64,000 nt of DNA from Xanthostigma xanthostigma (Eukaryota > Arthropoda > Insecta > Raphidioptera > Raphidiidae): assembly GCA_963575645.1 (NCBI GenBank), contig OY754469.1, positions 13,472,001-13,536,000 of the forward strand. Direction: 5' to 3'. Positions 1 through 10,890 of this stretch are shown one piece after another. The notes beneath the pieces were generated by a model. It was given only the letters and a program-made list of their open reading frames with translations. It was not told the DNA's origin and made no database searches. The translations under genes were made by a program, and so were the position numbers. Position 1 is the stretch's first letter. The number at the start of each line of letters is the position of its first letter.

Positions 1-89
1 GGATAGCGACAACAGTAATGGAGCCGTACGACTTTAAGAAACAATATGTCTATACACTTTGATGTTTTCACCAGCAGTTTTTGCGTGCT

Positions 90-413
90 ATATATGTTAC
101 GTGTGAATTTTAAAATCATCCTCTATTTTACCCTCTTGAGAGATGATTTTGCAGAAACGCTGAAATATGTAATCCTTTATTTCTTACCAAAAGCCTAAAT
201 ATGAATTTTCATATCCCTAACTTGAGAAATGATGTGTTCCTCATACAAAATTTCATCCCCTATTTCACTTCCTTCAGGTTTTTTTTAGACAAAAGGTAGG
301 TACCCTATATCCTTCCTCGGGATGCAATATATCTCCTTGCCAAATTTTATCTAAATCTGTCCAGCGGTGTACGCGTGTAAGAGTAACAAACAAACAAACA
401 TTCGCATTTGTTT
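90..413 (-). mobile_element. Non-autonomous Helitron-like remnant
   Basis: Read on the - strand, this stretch follows the same order of words as the complete short Helitron at 62310-62594: a pyrimidine-rich TGTTTGTTTGTTAC start, then GATAAAATTTGGCAAGGA, then GAGGAAGGA-TATAGG, then AAAAAAACCTGAA and AATAGGGGAT. The 5' end lies near 413. No CTAG 3' terminus is recognisable, so this copy is decayed or truncated. It carries no coding capacity. Confidence 0.6.
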
Positions 414-1989
414 GCCTCATATGTTAAACCTCGGTTTTCCAAAATAGCGGTGCCGCAATATGACAATGAATGACGCAACAAAAAATGTGTGCATAGAAGT
501 AAATAAATGTGGTTTTCTCGGTAGCGCTGGCACCAACGTATCAAAAAGAAGTAGCATCCCGTTTCTTCGGTACGCACGTTTTTTGTGACGTCATTCACCG
601 TCATATTACAGGTGCTATTTTACGGTACCGCTATCTTAGAAAATCAGGGCTTTACTTGCCTAATGATATTATATATAAATTAAAGACTTTTCTCGGAACA
701 GAAAAATAAATTATCTTCTCTCAGTAAATCCTTAGACTTATTTTAAACAAAACACAAAAAAATAATTGGAAATTGAAAATCCGATATGTTAGTTTTATGG
801 AATTGTTTAAAATAGCAACAATGCCGTAAAGCAGATGCGGGAAAAATGTTAATAGGCGTTGTGCAGGGTCAACCAGAAATACCTTATAGCACGGGCTAAG
901 AATGGGAAGCAAAGGGGGGTAATTAAAATATGAACCACATTCATGCTTATGCTGTTTCAAACACTGTTAACAACCCACTCCAATACACACTGTAACACTG
1001 GTCACTACTGCCACAAGCCGTGTGTCGTGTATCATGTATGTATGACATGCGTACCGCCAAACCGTCAAACGTGTTGACTGAATGAGGTAGATTCAGTGAA
1101 CACTTCTAGCATATGACAGTAATAGATGCTTATTGGTACCTACTATTGTGCTGATCATAAATGCAGCTCAAATCCGATCTAAAAAACAGCTACAACTTGT
1201 GGGTCATGAGTTGCACGGTGTACTCTGGGGGTATCTGACGATGACGTTTCATGTGCTGTTTCTGATCACAGAACAGCGTCTGAACGCAAGAAGTCTGTGG
1301 CACAGAGCACACGCGAGTTTTGTAGTTTACCAGTGGTTGTTAAACTTTAACGGTGATTGTGTAACTATTACACTATTTCCTAATATTAAATATTGATAAA
1401 ATATAAAAAAAACGATTCTAAAATTGTGAGGTAACTAAGAGTTTGGTTGTTCTGCAGCTCTGCAGCGCTCATAGTAGAACCGCCACTGCCGGCAAGTTAA
1501 AAACGGAAGAAGGCGTTCCAAACCTGAAATGGAAAGAGTATAAGAAAAAGTTTAACAATCACACTTTGTACTGAACAGTTTATAAAAGTGACAGTCAAAA
1601 TAATAATATAAAACATGTAAAAAGGACTATACACTTTATACCAGTCCTCAATAAAACTTGAAAGTTATTACTGTTTATTTAGTTTGAGACAAAGTTTTGC
1701 AATTACATTTAGCGCTGAATATTTTATCAAAATTACTGTTCTTTTTGTACTTTCAACAAATCAAACTTATACAGAGCTTTTATTAGTATATTTTCTATAC
1801 ATGAGAAGCGTATGATATTGGCGGCTAGGGATGGACGTCAGATTATAAAATGTCGATGTTTTATACCATTTTGAACAACTTATTTTTTTAATCTGTTTAT
1901 ATAATATAATATATGCTTGTATGAATGCTCCGTAACTCTAGAAAGACATCGATTTAAACAAAATTTGGTACATGAATCGCATATCCTCT
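414..1989. other. Unassigned AT-rich DNA
   Basis: No supported gene or recognisable repeat. A + strand frame of 87 codons at 1133-1396 has no family resemblance and a poor start context. The stretch 965-1330 is less AT-rich than its surroundings, but I see no splice pattern or terminal repeats around it. Confidence 0.5.
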
Positions 1990-2570
1990 AAAAATGAAAT
2001 AGTGAAAATGTCACTATTTAAAATATTGACGTCTGATTCACTTACGGAATAGTGAATTCAAGTAAAATTCACTGTCAGAATAGTAATACTCCTGATTTTA
2101 TATTTATACGTGTCGCTTGTGGCGCCTTCATACAGGTACTATAGATACTTATTATTATTCATGTAGAATGTAGATTGTTCTATAGCAAGTTCCTTGTAAA
2201 CCGATAAACAAGTAATATAATTTATCAGGTAAGTTAATTAGATTATTTTAATTATATTTTCATAGATTCAGAGTAACTAACAATTAATTAAGGTTATGTT
2301 TTTGTGACGCGAATTCTCTAATTCTTTTATTTTAAATATAAAAGTTAATCATACTAGTGAAAGTAAATGAATGAATAAAGATTTTAAAAAATCAGTAATA
2401 AAAAAAATTGCTGACGCCAGATGACATTTAATGGTCACTTATATAATTAGTGAATTTTTATATTCACTAATTCATATTGTGAGTATTCACTAATTCTGCG
2501 TGGTACGATTCTAGCATAATAGTGAATATGCACTTATAATTAGTGAAAACAGTGATTCATGTTTTAAAGA
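1990..2570. repeat. Cluster of TTCACTAATT / AATAGTGAAT motifs
   Basis: About eight copies of a short word and its reverse complement (AATAGTGAA, TTCACTATT, ATTAGTGAAT, ATTCACTAATT) occur near 2000, 2047, 2067, 2448, 2461, 2485, 2517 and 2540. Some are arranged as small inverted pairs. The spacing is irregular, so this is not a classic satellite. It could be decayed palindromic element ends or a clustered binding word. I do not recognise the family. Confidence 0.35.
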
Positions 2571-2644
2571 GTGTATATTATGCTAATTATCATATAATTT
2601 GAATTAAAAAAATTGATAGTTTAATTTTGAGCAAGTTCACTTCC

Positions 2645-2760
2645 ATAAATAAAATTATCGACCAATTTTTCAGACAATATATTAACAAAATATAATTAAT
2701 ACATTATTATTATGATTTGTTAATATATTGTCTGAAAAATTGGTCGATAATTTTATTTAT
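2645..2760. repeat. Perfect 45-bp hairpin, MITE family with GACCAATTTTTCAGAC arms
   Basis: Arms 2645-2689 and 2716-2760 are exact reverse complements by eye, separated by 26 bp. The arm contains TCGACCAATTTTTCAGAC. Downstream, the words AGAGTTCTAATCAGACG and TTAATCAAAGATTT belong to the same family, because they recur after the related hairpin at 46414-46685 and, inverted, near 22895. Half-copies lie at 22890-22995 and 53600-53690. Confidence 0.75.
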
Positions 2761-3580
2761 AGAAGAGTTCTAATCAGACGTTAATCAAAGATTTTAAGTT
2801 CACTTCCAATAATTGTACGCTGCATCTGGTTTTCATTCTTTTACTATGGAAATGATAGTATGACTACATTTCGCATTTCTTTTGTTTTACTTGACGCACC
2901 AGTACGAAATGGATACTAAAACAAAATTATTTAACATATAAGAACCACAAAACACCACAACAACGACCGATATTCATTCGGTGTACAATAATAATATCTT
3001 CTATATTGATTTGACTCACATGTTTATATGTTAAATGAATTTAACAAAATTTTTAAAAGAATCCATTAGCTGTCTCTTAGGCATTGTGTGAAATAAATTC
3101 AATCCTCATAATATGTCCGGTTTATATAAAGTATAATCCCTCAAACGCAGAAATAAACGTTAATAAAGAAATTCAATTAACTCATTCCCACGCTCAGTGC
3201 CGCATACACAGACAATATAACCCTTTATTGAAGCCCCCGTTGGTTGTGGGATGGACACCCTAAGTGGGAAGAATGCATGTGACAACCCTAAATCAAATAA
3301 ATACAAATTACTGACGAAGATATTTTGTAATAGAGTAAACTTAATTACTTGTCTGTTTGTTTGATTAATACTGTGCAAAAGAAACAAACGCATGCTGTCC
3401 CCAAACTTTGTCCGAGTTGGATTCGAAATATGGCCAAAGACACAATGGTCACCCCTCTTGAAAATAAAACTTTAGTGGATAACTTTTAGAAAGGCAAATA
3501 TCTTTCAAATAACATGTTTTTCAAACCAATAGGATGCATGAAATTATTGAATCTATTTTCATCTTTTTACTTTAGATGGG
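2761..3580. other. Unassigned AT-rich DNA
   Basis: The first 50 bp are the flank of the preceding hairpin family. Beyond that I see no coding frame, terminal repeats or RNA gene. A 77-codon - strand frame at 3160-3393 has no recognisable motif. Confidence 0.5.
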
Positions 3581-3587
3581 ACATTTT

Positions 3588-4095
3588 GACAATTTTCATA
3601 TTGTCTGACGGGGATAGTTTTCATATTTTCCAGTCTGACGCGTCAAAGTTGTCGATTTCATGACTAAAAAAATATCAATAACCAGCTGATTTTCTCTGTA
3701 TCTTATATTTGAACACTGCAAAATCAAATTTTCATATTTAATTTGATTTTGCAGTGGACAAATATTATAAGATACTGAGAAAATCAGCTGGTTATTGATA
3801 TTTTTTTTTCAGAGTCATGAAATCGACAACTTTGACGCGTCAGACTGGAAAATAGGAAAACTATCCCCGTCAGACAATATGAAAATTTGATTTTGCAGTG
3901 TTCAAATATAAGATACTGAGAAAATCAGCAGGTTATTCATAAATTTTTTTATAGTCATGAAATCGACAACTTTGACGCGTCAAACTGGAAAATAGGAAAA
4001 CTATCCCCGTCAGACAATATGAAAATTTGATTTTGCAGTGTTCAAATATAAGATACTGAGAAAATCAGCTTGTTATTCATAAATTTTCTTATATT
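3588..4095. repeat. Palindrome extended by 140-bp tandem units
   Basis: An inverted copy (3588-3740) faces a direct copy (about 3740-3886) with almost no spacer. The direct copy is followed by a second full unit, and a third begins at 4021. The phrase starting GAAAATTTGATTTTGCAGTG occurs at 3881 and 4021, which fixes the period at 140 bp. Shared words are TTTGACGCGTCA, GAAATCGACAAC and CTATCCCCGTCAGACA. The direct units differ by only a few bases, which implies recent amplification. The left arm suggests the array grew from one side of a foldback element. Confidence 0.7.
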
Positions 4096-5225
4096 CGTTT
4101 TTTCGACATATTCGAGGTGTCAGACATTTTGAATGGCTCATGTTATTTGTCAGAGAACATTATTTTAGCGTTTTCGTTGAAGTTTTTAAGCTATTCAATT
4201 AAAAAACCAAACAGTATGTATAAATTTTTACATGTCGTCAAAACGACATGTTTAGGAAACTTTATAGGGAAAACGCCCCAAAATCAAGAAATTAGAAAAG
4301 TCATAGAGGAAATAGGTGTCAGATTAGGCCTAATGAAGCCATATACAAAGTTTGGGGAGAGTATGTATCAATAAAATTTTTGCCGACGGGCACTCTGACT
4401 ATTCCGACTTTTGTAAAAAAAAACCGAAGTATATAGATTTTCTCGAAAATGACTCATTTCCGACCCCCAAGTGATAGATAAATCATTCCAAATTATTTTT
4501 AGTTTCTTCTCCCGAGAGGAATACGACCAATTAGTGGTCAACCTGTATATTAATTAACTAATATTAATTTAATATATGAATAAGTTCTATAGTAGATATA
4601 AATAATATTCTCTTGTACACCGCTGTATGATTATACAATAGATACTGAATTAATAGACGTTTACAATACTATACAATGTATTCCTCTATGAAAGGGTCCA
4701 CTCGTAATAACTCTAGCCTAGACAGGTCTACGGTTATTGCTCGTAGCTATTAGCCGTTAATATTCACCTATGTGTTCCCGCCCCCAACTCAAATATGACT
4801 GACCGCCGTTACTGACTTAATAGTTGGCATGCGTCCATTTAAATAGATCATCCTATTATATTATTGTTATTTACCAATGCAATATTGTTCTGTCATTGAA
4901 TTAAAGGTATTGTAAATAGTTCCAGCACAATACTCACTAAATAAATGGCATTAGACACATGTTGTCACACACTGATATAATTTTTGCTCTTCTAAAAGGA
5001 CGATCATAAAATATTTCGTTAATATTTTGAATATTAATTAATACATAATCCCTCAAAATTGCACCTTCGTACGATGACGGCAAAAAACGTTAAAATAAAG
5101 TTAAAAAACTGTGTTTCATCAGTTTTTTGCTTGTATCTTGTCAAAATTAAATATTATAACCTTAGAAAAGTTCTAATTTTCGAAATAGCGGAAATTTAAT
5201 TCGTCATTTCACTGTTTTTTAAATT
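4096..5225. other. Unassigned DNA with an orphan short frame
   Basis: A + strand frame at 4117-4374 (first ATG at 4216) runs 85 codons and ends with a plausible-looking amphipathic stretch. I recognise no family and see no promoter or splice signals. The rest (4390-5225) is AT-rich without visible repeats, apart from a small hairpin around GTTAAAAAACTG-TGTTTC near 5098-5130. Confidence 0.4.
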
Positions 5226-5700
5226 GATTCTTTTTTTTAACAGCGTGTATAAATCAAATATTTCAAGTAACTTTTTCATCAAAACTCAAAAATGAAAAAC
5301 AAACAGGCTCTCAAAGTTTTATTAAATTTTAATCAAATTTTGAGGTTGGTCCTGGCGTTATGTTATGTCACTATGTAAATATGTTATGTCATTATTAGGT
5401 ATTCACAGAAATTGTTCGAAGCTATCTCAGTTTTGTTGGACACAAAGATGCGTGCGTCGTAGCCATGCTTGTAGTAGCGATAAGGGCCTTCCGCGAATTA
5501 TTTGAGATCCATTTCCGATTCGTATTACTATTATTTTTTTGCGTGTGTTAACCGGACTTTTGAATTTAAATTAAATAAAATTTTTAAAAAATACTTAAAC
5601 TTTGAACGACTGTTTCTCTCTTATTTTTAAGTTTTGATAAAAAAGTTACTTAAAATATTCGTTCGTCTATTTGATTTCTATACGCTGTTAAAAAAGATTC
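5226..5700. mobile_element. 475-bp MITE inserted in a LINE
   Basis: The ends are long imperfect inverted repeats. The left end begins GATTCTTTTTTTTAACAGCG and continues through AAATATTTCAAGTAACTTTTT. The right end (5630-5700) reads the complement and finishes CGCTGTTAAAAAAGATTC. There is no coding capacity. The element abuts LINE protein-coding sequence on its right side, so it very probably inserted into that LINE. I could not fix the target-site duplication by eye. The superfamily is undetermined. Confidence 0.65.
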
Positions 5701-6395
5701 ATTATAATGAAGAATTTTTGGAACAGACGACACTTGCTTCTTGCTCCGAATAAAATTCCAAAAAAGTTTATGATTAGTTTTTAAATCATTCTCACTGCAT
5801 TATATATCCGTATAAGAATTTTTGATGTCTTGCTTCAACATAGAGCGAAGAGCTCGAAATTCAGCATAAAAAGAAGGATTACCAGTTTTCTTTTTTCGAT
5901 GAAGCCGTTGTTTCAGTTTAACATCATTTATAATCGATTTATTAAACCAAGGTGGATAAATTTTATTCGGTGGCAAAGTGAGCGGTATACACATCTATTA
6001 AAAACGCATTTAAGAATTGTGATAGCAACGTTTGGATCATCTATTGAACTTAAAAATGACCAATCTGTCAAATGAAATAGACTATACATTTTATTGAAAT
6101 CAGCTTTTTTGAAGTTAAATCTTCGGCAATTATTACTTGATGTGATTTTATTCCTAGTACCTACTTGTATGGATAAAATTATGTCTAGAGCAGGATGATA
6201 TTTGTATATCTTCTCTAACGAGAGGTTCGCTAGATTTAGACACAGTAACATTTGATAGATCACTTATAACCAAGTCAAATATTTTGCCATTGCCATTTAA
6301 AATTGAATTAGTATGTTAAGACGAATCGACTTGAAAATCATTCTGTATAATCAGCTCCGATAAATAATAATCGCTGAGGTGTACGGCTAGTGTGA
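5701..6395 (-). pseudogene. LINE ORF2 fragment (endonuclease C-terminus to RT linker)
   Basis: On the - strand, conceptual translation from about 6360 downward shows the end of an apurinic-type endonuclease (phrases such as GKIFDLVISD and HPALDII). Next comes the linker typical of Jockey/CR1-like non-LTR elements (RRFNFKKADF, TDWSF, then PPWFNKSI with KQRLHRKKK and FYAEFRALR, then LFWNFIRSKK). The frame is broken by a stop near 6317 and a frameshift near 5990. The catalytic reverse-transcriptase core is absent because the MITE at 5226-5700 interrupts the sequence. It is a dead copy. Assignment to the non-LTR class is firm; the exact clade is not. Confidence 0.75.
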
Positions 6396-6599
6396 ACAGG
6401 TACCAAAGAAGTTTTATTTCAAAAATCGTATTTTTCAACTTGAAAAATGGCACATTATAAAACTGTATGATATAATTAGATTAAAGCTTCCCCGTAGTTC
6501 GGCCACAAAATATTTGTACGTAATAACATTTACCACATACAGCGTTAAAAGAAAGAGACATGCAAAATGCCATGGGTATTATAATAGGAGGGACGAAGT

Positions 6600-6602
<3 letters not shown>

Positions 6603-6631
<29 letters not shown>
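6603..6631. repeat. (AG)n microsatellite
   Basis: An uninterrupted AG dinucleotide tract of about 14 units, followed by purine-rich sequence to about 6660. The neighbouring serine/leucine-rich frames on the - strand are artefacts of this tract. Confidence 0.95.
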
Positions 6632-6633
<2 letters not shown>

Positions 6634-6954
6634 CGGAAGAGTTGGAGGAAGAGAGGAAGGCATAAGCAATAAAACAGAACAGTGGCTGTAGTAAATCCAT
6701 GCCATATACAGTATACAAGCTCATTACATTCAATATTTCAAACCGCATCTTGTCATTACACTAATGGACGTGCGTGACTCTTTAAAGCGCAGGCTCATCA
6801 CTGAACTGATTCCTGTATCACGCATCGCTTCCACGAGACCATCAATTTAAAAAAAAACACGGCTAAACCTTGAACTTATTATAATAACACTTATTAATGT
6901 GTTCAATAGATGAGATTTAAGTGTTCCTTTTCACATGCGATTACCGATTTTTCA

Positions 6955-7540
6955 GGGTTCACGCACGGTTTTCTCAAAAACTGCATACGCTATCGACTTG
7001 AAAGGATCCCGCACAAACCTTATGGGATCTGGTTCACGGTTAAATTGATCGAAAATGGTTTTATTTTATAGTTTAAAGGTCACTAAGAAAAAATGTCCAT
7101 GGGCGCAATGTTACACTAAAAGCCAATAGATTTTTAACTACAGATAATATGCTTAGCGAGATTTTATATTTAGATATACATATCCATTGAATTCACAAAC
7201 ATGTTCCATGTTCAACTTTTGTGCTTTTTTTTAGACACAGAAAAATAGTGGCAAATTAGATAATGTTGGAAGGTACTTATCACCATGTATAAAATAACGT
7301 TATAGTCGTCCTAGAGCTTAGGATTTTTTTAAGATTGTGAATTCGGTGGATATCCCTATATCTAAAATCTCGCTAATCATATATGTAGCTAAAAATCTAT
7401 TGGTTTTTAGGCTATGCGTCCATGAACACTTTGTCTTAGTGACCTTTAAACTATAAAATAAAACCATTTTCGATCAATTTAACCGAAAACCAAATCCCTT
7501 AAGGTTTGTGCTGGGTCCTTTGGCACAGTTTTTTATAAAT
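6955..7540. mobile_element. Foldback element with about 200-bp arms
   Basis: The left arm (about 6955-7190) and right arm (about 7335-7540) are imperfect reverse complements. The core words are CGAAAATGGTTTTATTTTAT, TAGTTTAAAGGTCACTAAG, CAATAGATTTTTA and GCGAGATTTTA, with their complements. The similarity decays outward through the phrases near GGATCC/GGGTCC. The central 145 bp is unique. There is no coding capacity. The arms differ at many sites, so this is an older copy than the foldback at 59221. Confidence 0.7.
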
Positions 7541-7825
7541 CATGATTGAGAATCAGAGAAAACATTTTTTGCAATTTTTGGTGGGCTCAAAATTGAGAGT
7601 AAAATTTTTATTTTCACCCCATCATATTATGCGGTATAATAATATGAAAGGTTATAGATTCCATTATTTAAATCGATTGCTAAAAAAGGAGGTTATTAAA
7701 TTCGACGCGCTTTTTTATAAGTAAAACAGTAGGATAAAATTCATTCATGAGATAGAAAATGTAACAAATTTTTTGCGGGTACCTATGTATACTGTATATT
7801 ATACCAACTGGCTATTTACATTAAA

Positions 7826-7880
7826 CTAAGATTGGCGGCGAGGTAGAATACTTGCCTTGTAAGGTCGTAGGTGTGTAGCT
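7826..7880 (+). repeat. tRNA-like SINE head fragment
   Basis: GGCGGCGAGGTAGAATACTTG followed by CCTTGTAAGGTCGTAGGTG resembles the 5' half of a tRNA-derived SINE. The same phrase occurs at 63345-63410, where it continues into a degenerate box B. It is too degenerate to be a tRNA gene. Confidence 0.35.
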
Positions 7881-8531
7881 TGTGATTTTAATGATTCTTT
7901 TTTTAGTTAATAGTGCATACCTGAAAGTAAAAAATAAGAAAAATTATCCTTCAAAAAAGCGACTAAAAGGTAAAAAATAAAAATATTTCAATGAAAGTAG
8001 ATACGTAAAAATTTTTAGTAATTAAATTGACGCCGATCTCGACATCTTATTACTTTTGTTCCTTTATATTTTTATAAAAGTTTTCAAAATATTAGCGAAT
8101 ATTAGATCCTTTCCCTTATAATCATTAGTTTTTACACCAAAAATTTTGAAAATATATACCTAGTTTAGCGTGGAGTTTCTACTTTAGAAGTGAACTTACG
8201 TATCTAAATATTGAGTCCTACTTCGCAGGTAACACAGGAAAGCACATCTATTTCGTTCTTTTAAAAAAGAATAAAAAGGTATTCGAAAGGGGACAGTGTT
8301 TTGTTTGCCAGTGAAAAAATAAAACAAAACCAGAAATTAAAACAAAGGTAAATACTTTAAACAAACAAGCAAATTGCTATACGTACAAAGCGAAGCAATG
8401 AAATAAAACAACGGAATTGTACCTATACTATACTCGTAGTACACGTTGAACTGAACACCAATGGCTACGGTACTATTCAGTTCGCACAGAACGACCTTGT
8501 GTCTAAATAAAATGAAACTAAAATCTTGTAC
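7881..8531. other. Unassigned AT-rich DNA
   Basis: No gene, terminal repeat or RNA gene is visible. The stretch is dominated by A and T homopolymer runs. Confidence 0.5.
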
Positions 8532-8880
8532 TCTATACTAGTATATAAAGCTGAAGAGTTTATTTGTTTTTTTGTTTGGCTGAACGCGCTAATCTCAGGA
8601 ACTACTGGTTTGAATCGATTTTTTTTTGTTGGATAACCCATTTATCGAGGAAGACTATAATATCACGCTACAACCAATAGGAGCGGAGCATCAAAGAAAA
8701 ATGTTGCCAAATGTTTATCAAAATTTGTCCGTCCGACAAAAACTTTTGAACGGTAACTACGATCATCATGAAATTTGGACACAACATTAATCTCAGTAAA
8801 CTAAGATGAATGTGCGTACTCATGTCTCTCCCCCCACATTCGTTCTTTTGCACCCGGGTGAAACCGCGCAGGACCGCTAT
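8532..8880 (+). mobile_element. Non-autonomous Helitron
   Basis: It begins TCTATACTAGTATATAAAGC and continues with the GAAGAGTTTATTTG, GAACGCGCTAATCTCAGGAA and CCCATTTATCGAGGAAG phrases of a Helitron family widespread in Lepidoptera and other arthropods. It ends with the GGGTGAAACCGCG phrase typical of the 3' end. The terminal CTAG is mutated (CTATC here). Helitrons mobilise by rolling-circle replication driven by a Rep-helicase supplied elsewhere. This copy has no coding sequence. Confidence 0.7.
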
Positions 8881-9030
8881 CTCAAATAATAATGAACATG
8901 TTTTTCCGGTTTAGCATAGCCCTGTCAAAACGGATTATAAAGGAAAACATTTATCAACTAGCTTTTAATATAGATAGAGATCAAAGAAAACATATCAACT
9001 AAACTGATAATAGTAGCTGCAGATAAAAAA

Positions 9031-9432
9031 CTGGACCAGTGCGAAATAGGTTCGCGTACCGAGGGTTTCGTAGCACCAACCTAATTATTTTCTTTTGAAT
9101 TAATGACCGCAAAAACTGCGAAAGCATACCTATCGTAGCCTAGGTATGTAAGATCATTTAAATCTGATCAAAAGCTTATGATGGCTGACTAATTCCGGAT
9201 AGAATTATAAATTAATGATTATCAATTTTTATCATTATATGTGCTACGAGATCATCTTTCGCGCCAAATTTCAAAATTCTAGGTCTGCGGGAAGTGTCTT
9301 TCACCTTGGTTTTTATCACGGTCGTGATTTTGATGAATGAGTTACAAAATAAGTGATATTTTTTTATCTTCCTACTGCTTTGAGTGAGTAATTTGAATGT
9401 AATTCTAGGACTATGGGATTATAGTCCTTAGT
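9031..9432 (+). mobile_element. Decayed GGAACCCT-family element, 5' part
   Basis: The phrase GACCAGTGCGA-AATAGGTTCGCGTACC-GAGGGTTTCGTAGCACC is a mutated form of the conserved start also seen at 15151 and 33014 (AAGTG-CGAG-TCT-GACTCGCGCACC-AAGGGTTCCGTAC). The 3' end of the same element appears to be 9950-10036. Two later structures (9433-9550 and 9630-9927) separate the halves. Confidence 0.45.
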
Positions 9433-9550
9433 GTTTCATATTATATTCTACTTAATACCTCTAGCCGTTTCTGAGAAAAAATGGTCATGGCTATGACCAT
9501 TTTTTCTCAGAAACGGTTAGAGGTATTAAGTTGAATATAATATGAAAAAC
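9433..9550. repeat. 58-bp near-perfect hairpin
   Basis: The arms 9433-9490 and about 9493-9550 are near-exact reverse complements meeting almost without a loop at GGTCATGGC/TATGACC. They include CTCAGAAACGG and TACCTCTAGCCG. It sits directly left of the TTTAGAGGGTTCAGTA inverted terminus. Confidence 0.75.
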
Positions 9551-10036
9551 TTTAGAGGGTTCAGTACCTACGTCATAATGAAAAAGACGGAATCCTTATA
9601 GAATAACTTTGTTGTCCGTCTGTCTAGAGCCAGGCCTGGGCAAATGGCGGCCCGCGGGCCAGATTCGGCCTGCAGCACAATTTTATCCGGCCCGCGAAGC
9701 ATTTTAGAAAAATAGTAAAGATATAGCAAGGGCGCCAGAACAAACGAAAAGGAGCTTTTTCTTTTCTTTTTTTTGCTCTCCAAATGCGGAAATAGAATGT
9801 GAGGACCTTTTTTTTTGCTCTGCAAATTTTTTGCCCGCGGTCAAATTTTAATCAGCTATACTACGGCCCGCGGTCGAATTTATCATCAGCTATGTGGCCC
9901 GGCGATTAAAAGATTTGCCCGCCTCTGGTCTAGAGTCTAGACCAGAGGCGGGCAAATCTTTTGACTCTAGACGGACAACAAAGTGGTTTTATAAGGATTC
10001 AGTTTTTTTTCATTATGATGTACTGAACCCTCTAAA
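9551..10036. mobile_element. Foldback unit of the GGAACCCT family
   Basis: The terminus TTTAGAGGGTTCAGTA at 9551 is repeated inverted at 10021-10036. The inverted identity continues inward through GTCATAATGAAAAA, ATCCTTATA and TTTGTTGTCCGTCTAGA. The sequence matches the family's 3' end (CCTATAAGGATTCC, then TACGGAACCCT in the 15151 copy). An end duplicated in inverted orientation would explain it. A hAT MITE has inserted into the loop. Confidence 0.6.
9630..9927. mobile_element. hAT-like MITE with 8-bp target duplication
   Basis: The left end is CCAGGCCTGGGCAAA and the right end GATTTGCCCGCCTCTG. Both are of the form seen in hAT elements that start CAG and contain GGGCAAA. The 8-bp word GTCTAGAG is present immediately before (9622-9629) and after (9928-9935), the expected hAT target-site duplication. 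The 298-bp interior has repeated GGCCCGCGG words and no coding capacity. The exact duplication implies a relatively recent insertion into the foldback 9551-10036. Confidence 0.8.
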
Positions 10037-10483
10037 GTCCTAACAGGAAACTCCCGTAACTAAACAATAAGATTACATCGTGTTTTACATCATGCCCTGA
10101 AATATATTCTTACAAAGTTGGTTTGTATCAGTGAATGCACCGTACCAATATTTTGTCGGCTCACTAGTTAAACACTGGTACATGGTCGTTTGATGAGATA
10201 TACCTCCGATGGGGCCACTAAAGCACAAAATGTTTACACTATTTCTGTTTTCGACACGTTAACTACACTACGTTTAGTAAAAATATATTGTTTTACCCGC
10301 AATAACACACTGTTTATAGTGTTCACAATTAAATCAGCAACGTGAAACTGTGTTTTTTTTACGCTAATAGTCTGGATTACACTATTTTGATACTGACCTA
10401 TATTTTTACAAAATTAATTTAAAAAAAACTATAGCTTTTGAAATCATCGAATTAATTTTCCGATAAAGCATACCTCTTACAAC
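10037..10483. other. Unassigned DNA
   Basis: No supported gene or repeat is visible between the foldback element and the SINE. Confidence 0.5.
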
Positions 10484-10890
10484 CGAGCGGGGTGGCGTAG
10501 TGGTGAGAGCATAAGACTTGCATTCGGGAGGTACCGGGTTCGAACCCCAGCGGAGGCAGATATGGCTGGGACTTTTTTCTGCTGCCTCTCGCCGAGAAAC
10601 GGTAATTCCTGTACCAGCCGTTTTGTTGATATTTTCAATGGTTTCCCTCAATAATTCCAGATAAATATCGAGATGGTTCCTTATTCAAGGCCATGGCCTA
10701 TCAAACTTCTATGCTAAAAATTTGCCTACCTTATCCTAATGTCCTAAAATTCCTTCATTCGCACATTGCTATTAATTAGTTGAAGTTGAAAAATGTAGAA
10801 AATAACCGGAAGTGTGATAGTAATGGTGCGAATGGCGTCTGTTATGACATAAAGTCGAGAAACGGGCGTTAAACGCATTATTATTATTAT
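10484..10890 (+). mobile_element. tRNA-derived SINE, full length
   Basis: The head contains a recognisable RNA polymerase III box A (TGGCGTAGTGG, 10493-10503) and box B (GGTTCGAACCC, 10537-10547). The body (GCCTCTCGCCGAGAAACGG; GGTTTCCCTCAATAATTCC; GCGTCTGTTATGACA) ends in an (ATT)n tail at about 10876-10890. The tail implies mobilisation by a CR1/L2-like LINE with the same 3' tail; the LINE remnant at 53968-54716 has one. 5'-truncated copies of this body are at 51617-51925 and 55880-55993. The tRNA-like head is not itself a functional tRNA gene, since it runs into the SINE body. Confidence 0.85.

Noticed and set aside
1133..1396. 87-codon + strand frame
   Set aside because: No family resemblance, TTG/ATG start ambiguity, and no supporting gene structure.
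3881..4095. CRISPR-like array of repeats
   Set aside because: The 140-bp units are contiguous tandem copies without unique spacers, and the genome is eukaryotic.
4117..4374. 85-codon open frame on the + strand
   Set aside because: It has a GTG start, no family resemblance, no splice or promoter evidence, and sits beside a tandem palindrome. Length is possible by chance.
6481..6748. Serine/leucine-rich secreted-like protein on the - strand
   Set aside because: The SLSLSL run is the translation of an AG microsatellite.
10484..10560. tRNA gene with good box A and box B
   Set aside because: The head continues into a SINE body with an ATT tail and has 5'-truncated relatives at 51617 and 55880. 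It is a retroposon head, not a tRNA gene.
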